NCBI GenBank assembly: GCA_963710735.1
Contig: CAVQBN010000024.1
Coordinates: forward strand, 62,001 to 126,000
Reading direction: 5' to 3'
DNA length: 64,000 nt
Origin: FEN-1297 sp963710735
Lineage (GTDB): Bacteria; Bacteroidota; Ignavibacteria; Ignavibacteriales; Ignavibacteriaceae
Shown piece after piece: positions 18,542 to 25,761 of the stretch (positions within the stretch are counted from its first letter, which is position 1; every line of letters starts with the position of its first letter). A program made the position numbers and the translations under genes. The notes below the pieces were generated by a model that saw nothing but the letters and a program-made list of their open reading frames with translations, was not told the origin of the DNA and made no database searches.

Positions 18542-20137
18542 TTATACTGCTTGTGATAAATCTGAAAGAGAATGCGAAAAATTCTCATCTTCTTTTTTAG
18601 TTTCCAAAAACATCTGACGCTGATTTAATGCCTGGATATAAGCCTTTGCACTTGCTTCTATCACATCCGTAGAAACTCCGCGGCCAGTAAACGAATGTTC
18701 ATATTCTCTTATACGAACAATTACTTCGCCCATTGCCTGTCTACCCGATGTAACAGAACGAACATGATATGATTCTAATCTTGATTTAATATCAAGTGCT
18801 CTTTCTATAGCATTAAAAGATGCATCAACTGCTCCATCGCCGGTTGCCGATTCCTGTTTGAATACATCGCCGGTTTTTATTCTTACCGTTGCTGTAGGAA
18901 TTGAGGTAGTCCCCATTGTAACGTGAATATAATCAAGCTCAAATCGTTCATCTTTATGTGCTGTTACTTTGTCTCCCATTAATATCCTAAGATCATCATC
19001 AAAAACTTCTTTCTTCTTATCGGCTAACTCAACAAATTCATCATAAACTGATTGAAGTTCTTTTTCGTTAATTTTGTAACCAAGCTCATGCAAGCGGGAT
19101 TTTAAACCGTGGCGGCCTGAGTGCCTACCAAGAATTATTTTGGTTTTCGGAACACCGACACTATCAGGAGTCATGATCTCATAAGTTTGCCTGTTCTTAA
19201 GAACTCCGTCCTGATGTATTCCCGACTCATGAGCAAAAGCATTTTCACCGACAATAGCTTTATTAGGCTGAACAATTATTCCGGTAAACGAAGAAACCAT
19301 TTTACTTGCATTATAAATTTCTTCAGTTCTAATTTTTGTAAAGTATTTGGTGATGTCTTTTCTGACTTTAAGAGCCATAACAATTTCCTCAAGAGAAGCA
19401 TTGCCGGCACGTTCACCTATTCCGTTAATAGTACATTCAACTTGCCGGGCACCATTTTCTATTCCGCTTAATGAATTTGCAACTGCTAAACCAAGATCAT
19501 CATGGCAGTGAACGCTAATAATAGCTTTCCCAATATTCTTAACGCGTTTCTTTAATTCCGCAATTTTATTTCCAAACTCCAACGGGAAAGTATAACCGGT
19601 TGTATCCGGAATATTAACAGTAGTGGCGCCAGCTTCAATTGCAGCTTCAATAACATCTGCTAAATAACCAATATCAGTACGTCCGGCATCTTCGGCAGAA
19701 AATTCAACATCGTCTGTAAAAGTTTTTGCATAAGCAACTGCGTCATACGACATTTTAATTATTGTTTTTCGTTTTTCCTCTAGAGTTTTACCGTATCGAT
19801 CGTCTCCAAATTTTCCAAGGATATGAATATCAGAGGTACTTGAAAAAGTATGTATGCGAAATCTTTTTGCTTCCTTAAGAGCATCGTATGCGGACTTAAC
19901 ATCAACTTCTTTTGCACGTGATAATCCGGCAATTACAGCATTAATCTCTCCAGCAATTCGCTGAACAGCTTCAAATTGTGTTGGTGAGGAAACAGGAAAA
20001 CCGGCTTCTATTACATCAACATTAAGTTTTTCAAGCTGACGGGCAATTTCCAATTTTTCAAATACATTTAATGATGCCCCTGGCGATTGTTCGCCATCCC
20101 TTAAGGTTGTGTCGAAGATTATTATTTTGTTATTCAC
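18542..20137 (-). CDS. leuA: 2-isopropylmalate synthase
   Basis: Committed step of leucine synthesis: 2-oxoisovalerate plus acetyl-CoA. The N-terminal TIM barrel starts IIIFDTTLRDGEQSPGASL, with the metal ligands in ISVHCHDDLGLAVANSL. The C-terminal allosteric domain carries TATVRIKTGDVF and SATGDGAVDASFNAI, so leucine feedback is expected. The start is chosen at GTG 20137, preceded by AAAGG seven bases upstream. A GTG at 20152 would add five residues but lacks a ribosome binding site. Length is about 531 residues, a complete long-form LeuA. Confidence 0.94.
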   Translation of the reverse strand: MNNKIIIFDTTLRDGEQSPGASLNVFEKLEIARQLEKLNVDVIEAGFPVSSPTQFEAVQRIAGEINAVIAGLSRAKEVDVKSAYDALKEAKRFRIHTFSSTSDIHILGKFGDDRYGKTLEEKRKTIIKMSYDAVAYAKTFTDDVEFSAEDAGRTDIGYLADVIEAAIEAGATTVNIPDTTGYTFPLEFGNKIAELKKRVKNIGKAIISVHCHDDLGLAVANSLSGIENGARQVECTINGIGERAGNASLEEIVMALKVRKDITKYFTKIRTEEIYNASKMVSSFTGIIVQPNKAIVGENAFAHESGIHQDGVLKNRQTYEIMTPDSVGVPKTKIILGRHSGRHGLKSRLHELGYKINEKELQSVYDEFVELADKKKEVFDDDLRILMGDKVTAHKDERFELDYIHVTMGTTSIPTATVRIKTGDVFKQESATGDGAVDASFNAIERALDIKSRLESYHVRSVTSGRQAMGEVIVRIREYEHSFTGRGVSTDVIEASAKAYIQALNQRQMFLETKKEDENFSHSLSDLSQAV

Positions 20138-20210
20138 TTTTTCGCCTTTCACAAAATTATTTTTTTTATTCTCTGTTCACATAATGATTAACCAGTTTCC
20201 GATTGTTTCT

Positions 20211-21308
20211 TTAAAGAGTAAAAACACCTAAAGCTTGTTCATCATATATTTTATTAAAATTTTCTATAACCGCATCGCGAATCTGGGCTGTAGAAACCAG
20301 CATAGTATCGGGTGAATATATATCCGCAGTTCTATATCCCATCTCAAGAGTTTTCTCTATTGCTGCTTCAATTAATTCAGCTGCTTTATTCATTTGAAAT
20401 GAATAAGAAAACATCATCCCGACCGATGCAATAGTTGCAAGAGGATTTGCTTTACCTTGTCCCGCAATATCCGGAGCGCTGCCGTGTACAGGTTCATACA
20501 AAGCATACTTAGTACCTAAACTTGCTGAAGGAAGCATACCCAAACTACCGGTGATCATAGCAGCAATATCACTTAAAATATCACCGAATAAATTTTGGGT
20601 TAGTATAACATCAAACTGTTTCGGATTACGAACGATCTGCATTGCAGCATTATCAACATACATATCATTCAAAACCACTTCAGGATAATCTTCATGAACT
20701 TCATGAACAATTTTACGCCAGAACTGTGAACAATCAAGCACATTTGCTTTATCAACTGAAGTAACTCTCTTATCTCTTTTCATTGCAATTTCAAAAGCAT
20801 ATTTAGCAATACGTATTACTTCCTCTTTTGTATAGATCATCGTATTCCAGCCTTTTTCCTCATCATAACCGCGGGGTTCTCCAAAATAAACATCTCCCGT
20901 AAGTTCACGAAGGATTATAAAATCAGTTCCGTCCAAAACCTCCGGCTTAAGTGTTGAAGCTGATAGTAACGGTGAATAAACTTTTGCAGGTCTTATATTG
21001 GTATAAAGTCCCAGAGCTTTCCTTAATTTTAGTAAGGCAGCCTCAGGTTTTAAATTCTGCGGAAGACTTTCCCACTTAGGACCGCCAACCGCACCCAATA
21101 AAACGGCATCTGAATCATAACAAGCACTTAGTACCTCATCAGTAAGAGGAGTACCGTTTTTTTCATATGAACAACCGCCGACCAACTGCTCATTAAATGT
21201 TAAACCTACATTAAATTTTTCTGCTGCAACTTTCATAACGGCTACTGCAGCGTCAACTACTTCAGGACCAATTCCGTCACCCGGAAGTAATGTTACTTTC
21301 AAATTCAT
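20211..21308 (-). CDS. leuB: 3-isopropylmalate dehydrogenase
   Basis: 365 residues, beta-decarboxylating dehydrogenase family. LLPGDGIGPEV is the N-terminal family start. RELTGDVYFGEPRG carries substrate-contact residues, DKANVLDCSQFWR holds the catalytic lysine region, and LFGDILSDIAAMITGSLGMLPSASLG is the metal/NAD stretch. EPVHGSAPDIAGQGKANP is the NAD-binding loop typical of LeuB. It oxidises 3-isopropylmalate to 2-oxoisocaproate. Its start overlaps the ilvC stop by four bases, so the two genes are tightly coupled. Confidence 0.95.
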   Translation of the reverse strand: MNLKVTLLPGDGIGPEVVDAAVAVMKVAAEKFNVGLTFNEQLVGGCSYEKNGTPLTDEVLSACYDSDAVLLGAVGGPKWESLPQNLKPEAALLKLRKALGLYTNIRPAKVYSPLLSASTLKPEVLDGTDFIILRELTGDVYFGEPRGYDEEKGWNTMIYTKEEVIRIAKYAFEIAMKRDKRVTSVDKANVLDCSQFWRKIVHEVHEDYPEVVLNDMYVDNAAMQIVRNPKQFDVILTQNLFGDILSDIAAMITGSLGMLPSASLGTKYALYEPVHGSAPDIAGQGKANPLATIASVGMMFSYSFQMNKAAELIEAAIEKTLEMGYRTADIYSPDTMLVSTAQIRDAVIENFNKIYDEQALGVFTL

Positions 21309-22321
21309 ACTCCGACCTCTTCTTTCGAGTTCTTTTTAAATAACCAGCTCATCATACTTCTTAGTTTTGCACCAACTTTTTCTATTTGGTGTTCACTGTT
21401 TTCTTTTCTAAGTTTCTGCATTAGCGGCTGACCTGCCTGGTATTCACTTAACCATTCATTTGCAAACTGACCGCTTTGAATTTCACCCAATATTTTTTTC
21501 ATTTCTTTACGTGTTTCAGCTGTAATTAAACGACTTCCTCTTGTCATACCGCCATACTCGGCTGTATCGGAAACAGAATAATTCATTCTTGAAAGACCGC
21601 CTTCATAATATAAATCGACAATTAATTTCATCTCGTGCATACATTCAAAATAAGCAAGCTCTGGAGGATATCCGCCTTCGACTAATGTTTCAAATCCAGC
21701 CTTGATTAATTCAGCGGAACCTCCACAAAGGACTGCCTGCTCACCAAACAAGTCAGTTTCAGTTTCATCTTTAAAATTTGTTTCTATAACGCCGGCCTTA
21801 GTACTTCCGATTCCTTTAGCCCATGCTAAAGCCAAATTTTTTGTCTGCCCGCTTGGATCCTGGTGTACTGCAATTAAACTCGGAACACCTGTACCTTCAA
21901 GATAAGTTCTTCTAACCAAATGTCCGGGACTTTTAGGAGCAATCATCATAACATTGATATCTGCAGGCGGAACAATTTGTTTAAAATGAATATTGAATCC
22001 ATGAGCAAAAGCTAAAGTGTTTCCGGGTTTCAAATGCGGTGCAATATCCTTATCATAAACGGCTTTTTGATTCTGATCAGGTAACAGAACCATAATCACA
22101 TCAGCCCATTCGGAGGCATCCGGAATTGATTTAACTTTCATTCCCGCAGCTTCAGCTTTTTTCCATTTTTCACTTTCAGGACGAAGGCCGACACAAACAT
22201 TGCATCCGCTTTCCTGCAGGTTTAATGCGTGGGCGTGTCCCTGGCTACCGAAACCAAGAACAGCTATTTTTTTATCGAGTAAATTTTCTAATGGTGCATC
22301 ACCATCATAATAAACTTTCAT
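21305..22321 (-). CDS. ilvC: Ketol-acid reductoisomerase (class I)
   Basis: 338 residues, the short class I form. The N-terminal Rossmann motif VLGFGSQGHAHALNL is followed by GLRPES, whose Arg and Ser indicate NADPH preference. The knotted C-terminal domain has DETETDLFGEQAVLCGG, and CMHEMKLIVDLYYEGGL with the Mg-binding acidic residues. It converts acetolactate or acetohydroxybutyrate to the dihydroxy acids for valine/leucine and isoleucine. It lies between ilvN and leuB in the operon. ilvD and ilvE are not in this window. Confidence 0.96.
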   Translation of the reverse strand: MKVYYDGDAPLENLLDKKIAVLGFGSQGHAHALNLQESGCNVCVGLRPESEKWKKAEAAGMKVKSIPDASEWADVIMVLLPDQNQKAVYDKDIAPHLKPGNTLAFAHGFNIHFKQIVPPADINVMMIAPKSPGHLVRRTYLEGTGVPSLIAVHQDPSGQTKNLALAWAKGIGSTKAGVIETNFKDETETDLFGEQAVLCGGSAELIKAGFETLVEGGYPPELAYFECMHEMKLIVDLYYEGGLSRMNYSVSDTAEYGGMTRGSRLITAETRKEMKKILGEIQSGQFANEWLSEYQAGQPLMQKLRKENSEHQIEKVGAKLRSMMSWLFKKNSKEEVGV

Positions 22322-22347
22322 TTTTTTCCCTTCTATTATTTTGTTTA

Positions 22348-22845
22348 CTAAATATTCTCATGTTTCAATTGCTCGCCTCTTTTTAGAGCAACAGTACCAG
22401 ACCTGGCCATTTCCTTAATACCGAATGGTTCAAGAACATTTATTACGGCATCAATTTTATCAGGCGGTCCGGTAATTTCGAGAGTAACGGTTTTATTGTT
22501 AATATCAACTACATTTCCTCTGAAAATATCAGAGATGCTTATAATTTCTGCACGGGTTCCTTTTTGATAAAACACTGTTATTAGTGCCAATTCACGTTCA
22601 ACCCGAGTCTGACCGGTCAGGTCGATGACTTTTATGGTATCTATTAATCGATTTAATTGTTTTACAACCTGTTCCATTATTTTATCTTCTCCCTCGGTAA
22701 CGATTGTCATACGGGATACTTCTGGAGTTTCGGTTTCGCCAATTGAAATACTGTGGATGTTAAATCCTTTACCACTGAACATTGTGGCAACCCGATTAAA
22801 AGCACCAAATTGATTTTCTACCAATACTGAAATTGTATGCTTCAT
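22348..22845 (-). CDS. ilvN: Acetolactate synthase small regulatory subunit
   Basis: 165 residues with an N-terminal ACT domain. ISVLVENQFGAFNRVATMFSGKGFNI is the classic start (about residues 4-29, IlvH/IlvN type). A second ACT-like C-terminal domain of about 80 residues ends ELALITVFYQKG through GIKEMARSGTVALKRG. It binds valine and feedback-regulates IlvB. It lies three bases after ilvB, so the subunits are co-translated. Confidence 0.94.
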   Translation of the reverse strand: MKHTISVLVENQFGAFNRVATMFSGKGFNIHSISIGETETPEVSRMTIVTEGEDKIMEQVVKQLNRLIDTIKVIDLTGQTRVERELALITVFYQKGTRAEIISISDIFRGNVVDINNKTVTLEITGPPDKIDAVINVLEPFGIKEMARSGTVALKRGEQLKHENI

Positions 22846-22848
22846 GTA

Positions 22849-24567
22849 TTAAACCATCTCCTTTGGATCGAGCCGTTTAGTCATCATTTCATTTATTGTA
22901 CCTCCAGATGGAATTATCGGGAAAACCATATCTTCTTTTACAACTTTAAATTCAATTAAAACCGGGCCATCGTTTATTGAAAAGGCTTCATCAAGAATTC
23001 CATCAACATCATTTGGTGAATTTGTTGAGAATGATTTCAACCCGAATGCTTCTCCGACTTTTACAAAGTCAGGATTACTAGCTGACAAATCTGTAAAACT
23101 ATATTTTTCTGCATGGAATAATTCCTGCCACTGCCTAACCATTCCAAGAAAACTATTATTTATGATTATAAACTTTATTGGAAGTTTATTATAAGCAGCA
23201 GTAATTAATTCCTGTAAATTCATTTGAAACCCGCCGTCGCCGCTAATTGAAATAACAGGCCTGTCTTTTACACCAAATGCCGCTCCGATTGATGCGGGAA
23301 GCGAGAAGCCCATCGTACCAAGGCCGCCGCTTGTTAGATGTGAGCGGGGATTATTAAATTTATAATATTGGGAAACCCACATCTGATGCTGGCCAACGTC
23401 AGATACAATTACAGCCTCGCCTTTAGTTTTGTCTGATATTTTTTCAAGAATGAATTCGGTTCTTAACTTCCCGTCATTCGTTTCATAATGCAGAGGACAT
23501 TCATCTCTCCAGGTATTTATTTGTTCCCACCAATCATCAAGTGGAAGCGGAGAGTTCATTTCCGAAGCTAATTCTGCGAGGACATGTTTTACATCTCCAA
23601 CTATAGGAAGATCAACTATTACATTTTTGTCTATACATGTAGGATCGATATCAACATGAATTTTATAGGCGTTTGTTGCAAAGGAATCAACTTTACCTGT
23701 TACACGATCATCAAATCGAGCGCCGAGTGAAACTAGCACATCACAATTGTTCACAGCTTGATTTGCCCAATAAGTTCCGTGCATTCCAAGCATACCTAAA
23801 GACTGCGGATCAGTCCCAGGAAAAGCGCCGAGCCCTTGAAGGGTCATTGTTACAGGTAAATTATTTTCTTTTGCGAATAATCTTAATTCACGATATCCAT
23901 TTGACATAATAACTCCGCCGCCGACGTAGAGGAGAGGTTTTTTAGCGTTCTTAATTATCTCAGCAGCTTTTTTTATTTGATTTTGATGACCAAGGAAAGT
24001 TGGTTTGTACCCGCGGAGCTCAACTTTCTCAGGGTATTCAAATTCGCAAACAGCATTAATTACATCCTTAGGAAGGTCGACGAGAACCGGGCCAGGCCTG
24101 CCTGTTGAAGCGATAAAGAAAGCTTTTCTGATTATTGTTGCTAATTCTTTAACGTCTCTAACTAAAAAATTGTGTTTAGTGATAGGCCGGGTTATTCCAA
24201 CAATATCAGCTTCTTGAAAAGCATCATTGCCGATTAAATGAGTAGCAACTTGCCCGGTAAATACAACAATCGGAACAGAATCCATATAAGCATCCGCAAT
24301 TCCTGTTACTGTATTTGTAGCGCCGGGTCCGGAAGTTACTAAAACTACTCCAACTTTACCTGTGGCTTTTGCATATCCTTCTGCCATGTGCGTGGCGCCT
24401 TGTTCGTGCCTGACCAGAATATGTTTTAAATAATCCACATCGTATAGTTTTTCATAAAGCTTTAGAACCGCTCCGCCTGGATAACCGAATATATACTCAA
24501 CTTTTTCGCGTTTTAAACATTCAAAAAATATTTCTGCCCCAGACAACATCTGTTTGGAGGTTCTCAT
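22849..24567 (-). CDS. ilvB: Acetolactate synthase large catalytic subunit
   Basis: 572 residues, thiamine-diphosphate enzyme. The catalytic Glu is in VRHEQGATHMAEGYA (about residue 53). The FAD-binding central domain includes GRPGPVLVDLPKD. The ThDP/Mg motif is ISGDGGFQMNLQEL followed by IINNSFLGMVRQWQ. It condenses two pyruvates, or pyruvate with 2-oxobutyrate. It is the first structural gene of the ilv-leu-cimA operon, behind a long leader (24568-25204) that holds an Ile/Leu-rich leader peptide and attenuator. Confidence 0.96.
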   Translation of the reverse strand: MRTSKQMLSGAEIFFECLKREKVEYIFGYPGGAVLKLYEKLYDVDYLKHILVRHEQGATHMAEGYAKATGKVGVVLVTSGPGATNTVTGIADAYMDSVPIVVFTGQVATHLIGNDAFQEADIVGITRPITKHNFLVRDVKELATIIRKAFFIASTGRPGPVLVDLPKDVINAVCEFEYPEKVELRGYKPTFLGHQNQIKKAAEIIKNAKKPLLYVGGGVIMSNGYRELRLFAKENNLPVTMTLQGLGAFPGTDPQSLGMLGMHGTYWANQAVNNCDVLVSLGARFDDRVTGKVDSFATNAYKIHVDIDPTCIDKNVIVDLPIVGDVKHVLAELASEMNSPLPLDDWWEQINTWRDECPLHYETNDGKLRTEFILEKISDKTKGEAVIVSDVGQHQMWVSQYYKFNNPRSHLTSGGLGTMGFSLPASIGAAFGVKDRPVISISGDGGFQMNLQELITAAYNKLPIKFIIINNSFLGMVRQWQELFHAEKYSFTDLSASNPDFVKVGEAFGLKSFSTNSPNDVDGILDEAFSINDGPVLIEFKVVKEDMVFPIIPSGGTINEMMTKRLDPKEMV

Positions 24568-24677
24568 AATTGACCCTTTCTATCTTCTATTAATTATTTT
24601 AATAATTTCAATCAAAATTTTATCTCAACTTCATGTTGTAAAATATAATTAGTGAAAAATGGATATAAAATTAGTCA

Positions 24678-24735
24678 AGCATCTAAGTTCAAAATAATCT
24701 TCGCACAGTTTATGATTATCTCAAACTTAGATGCT
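24678..24735 (-). promoter_or_regulatory. Long hairpin in the ilvB leader
   Basis: A perfect 12-base inverted repeat (AGCATCTAAGTT and its complement at 24724-24735 and 24678-24689) encloses a second six-base match (GATAAT/ATTATC-type), giving a long interrupted stem. On the minus strand the stop codon of an Ile/Leu-rich frame falls inside the 5' arm. The following bases are T-rich but not a clean U-run, so it may be a weak terminator, a stability element or part of a second attenuator. Confidence 0.5.
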
Positions 24736-24921
24736 GAGAATAATAATCCGATTAATATTTAGGATTAATATCAGCTTAACACTAATGTATTTAACGCTAT
24801 AATTGAAGCTTTGGGTGAGATGTTGTTTTGTTACTACAACACTTTTGGTGAGAGCGGCACAGACTACACTGCTTCTTTTGGAAGTTGTTCGATAGTCAGA
24901 ATATTTATTTTCAGATCTCAC
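24727..24921 (-). CDS. Possible second branched-chain leader frame
   Basis: A 64-codon frame with a GTG start and AGAGG about seven bases upstream. There is no ATG on this strand between here and the first attenuator. The last 19 residues include V, L and I at 13 positions (…KLILILNINRIIILSI) and the stop codon sits in the 5' arm of the long hairpin at 24678-24735. That geometry resembles leader-peptide attenuation, but AT-rich DNA favours Ile/Leu codons by chance. No protein family is recognised, so this is tentative. Confidence 0.3.
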   Translation of the reverse strand: MRSENKYSDYRTTSKRSSVVCAALTKSVVVTKQHLTQSFNYSVKYISVKLILILNINRIIILSI

Positions 24922-24957
24922 TATAGCCTCTGACAGATTAAAAATTAATCTTCAGAT

Positions 24958-25034
24958 AAAAATTCCCGGGTTCCGGTCAACCCCGAATCTTTTGTTTTAT
25001 TTTATTTTGTTTATTGTTTGATTTGGGATTGACC
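24958..25034 (-). terminator. Attenuator of the ilv-leu operon (competing hairpins)
   Basis: Read on the minus strand, GGTCAATCCC (25034-25025) begins eight bases after the leader-peptide stop and pairs over ten bases, with one G-U, with GGGGTTGACC (24984-24975), forming an antiterminator. The second segment can instead pair with AACCCGGGAA (24972-24963): GGGTT/AACCC plus a mismatched three-base-pair extension, followed by TTTTT. That is an intrinsic terminator. The two structures are mutually exclusive, as in ribosome-mediated attenuation. Confidence 0.75.
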
Positions 25035-25042
25035 ATTATCTA

Positions 25043-25204
25043 TTAGCCTAGAATAATAATACCTAGTAGGCTTATAATAATAGAAATCCCTAGAATGATA
25101 TCCAAAGAAAGGATATTAATTGAATTGTCCATAACAACACGGCGTCCATCGCTTATTTTAACGACGGCTAACTTCATTGCTATATTTTTTTTCGTGTTGC
25201 TCAT
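25043..25204 (-). CDS. Branched-chain amino-acid leader peptide
   Basis: 53-codon frame starting at ATG 25204. Sixteen of its last 23 residues are Ile or Leu (including the blocks DIILGISIIISLLGIIILG), with additional Val pairs upstream (LAVV, RRVV). It ends just before a pair of competing hairpins and 476 bases before ilvB, and lies downstream of a promoter-like sequence at 25226-25255. By analogy with known ilv leaders, ribosome stalling at uncharged Ile/Leu tRNA would favour the antiterminator and expression of ilvBNC-leuBACD-cimA. In-frame ATGs further on could be the real start. Confidence 0.75.
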   Translation of the reverse strand: MSNTKKNIAMKLAVVKISDGRRVVMDNSINILSLDIILGISIIISLLGIIILG

Positions 25205-25225
25205 ATTTGTATAATTATTAAGTCT

Positions 25226-25255
25226 CAAAATAAAGGATGAAAAATTGTTTGTCAA
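25226..25255 (-). promoter_or_regulatory. Putative promoter of the ilv-leu operon
   Basis: On the minus strand, TTGACA (25255-25250) is followed about 19 bases later by TTATTTTG (ending 25226), one change from the Bacteroidota -7 consensus TAnnTTTG. It sits roughly 20 bases upstream of the leader-peptide ATG. Confidence 0.5.
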
Positions 25256-25324
25256 GTAAATAATTCATCATTAAATAATATTTTGACCTTAATAACATTA
25301 ATTTAACATAGGTTAAGAATATAA

Positions 25325-25480
25325 TCTAAATTTAGAATATTTATTCATTTTTCTTTTACAATATAAATTTTTAAACAAAATCTAAATTAGAAAAATGTTT
25401 GAATAAATCAATTCCTAGCTGATTTAAGCATTTATTAGAAAAATTTTTTTCTAAACAAATTTGCTTTTTTAAATCTAAAT
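25325..25480. promoter_or_regulatory. Repeated TCTAAA motifs between the divergent ilv and thr operons
   Basis: TCTAAATTTAGA, a perfect 12-base palindrome, is at 25325-25336. TCTAAATTAGA is at 25381-25391. A near-palindrome TTAGAAAAATTTTTTTCTAA is at 25435-25454, and a further TCTAAAT at 25474-25480. They lie between the two divergent promoters and could be operators of a shared regulator, but the region is very AT-rich and chance similarity is likely. Confidence 0.3.
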
Positions 25481-25520
25481 CACCTGAAACAAATAAATAT
25501 TCATATTTTATTAAAAAAGA

Positions 25521-25552
25521 TTTGACAAAAGAAAAATTAAATATTACTTTTG
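25521..25552 (+). promoter_or_regulatory. Putative promoter of the thr operon
   Basis: TTTGAC at 25521 and TACTTTTG at 25545-25552 match the Bacteroidota TTTG / TAnnTTTG pattern with a 20-base spacer. The leader-peptide ATG follows 17 bases later. Confidence 0.65.
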
Positions 25553-25568
25553 CGCATATTTTAAGATT

Positions 25569-25652
25569 ATGAAAAAATATAAGATTACATATTGTTTAAC
25601 TTCTTGTATGTCTAACACAACTACTACCCCTACCGGTATGCCTGGAGGCTGA
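25569..25652 (+). CDS. Threonine operon leader peptide
   Basis: 27-residue frame from ATG 25569 to TGA 25652. Seven residues are Thr, five of them in the block TTTTPT (residues 17-22, codons ACA ACT ACT ACC CCT ACC). It precedes a 12-base-pair terminator and the thrA-asd-thrB-thrC operon, so ribosome stalling on Thr codons is the expected signal. Cys and Met codons are also present, and only one Ile. Confidence 0.85.
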   Translation: MKKYKITYCLTSCMSNTTTTPTGMPGG

Positions 25653-25724
25653 AGCCTGGTTGTGTAAATTTTTATTTAATGAAATTGAAAACCGGCTTCA
25701 AAGAAAATGGAGCCGGTTTTTTTT
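25650..25724 (+). terminator. Attenuator of the thr operon (competing hairpins)
   Basis: Terminator stem AAAACCGGCTTC (25688-25699) pairs with GGAGCCGGTTTT (25709-25720) over 12 base pairs with one G-T, followed by eight Ts. The 5' arm can instead pair with TGAAGCCTGGTT (25650-25661), which overlaps the leader stop codon, giving TGAAGCC/GGCTTCA plus GGTT/AACC with one bulged T. That is the antiterminator. AGGCTGAAGCCT at 25645-25656 can sequester it, so the usual 1:2, 2:3, 3:4 alternatives are all visible. Confidence 0.85.
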
Positions 25725-25761
25725 ATAAATATAGTCCTAATGTGAAAAAGGGTTAAGAAAA

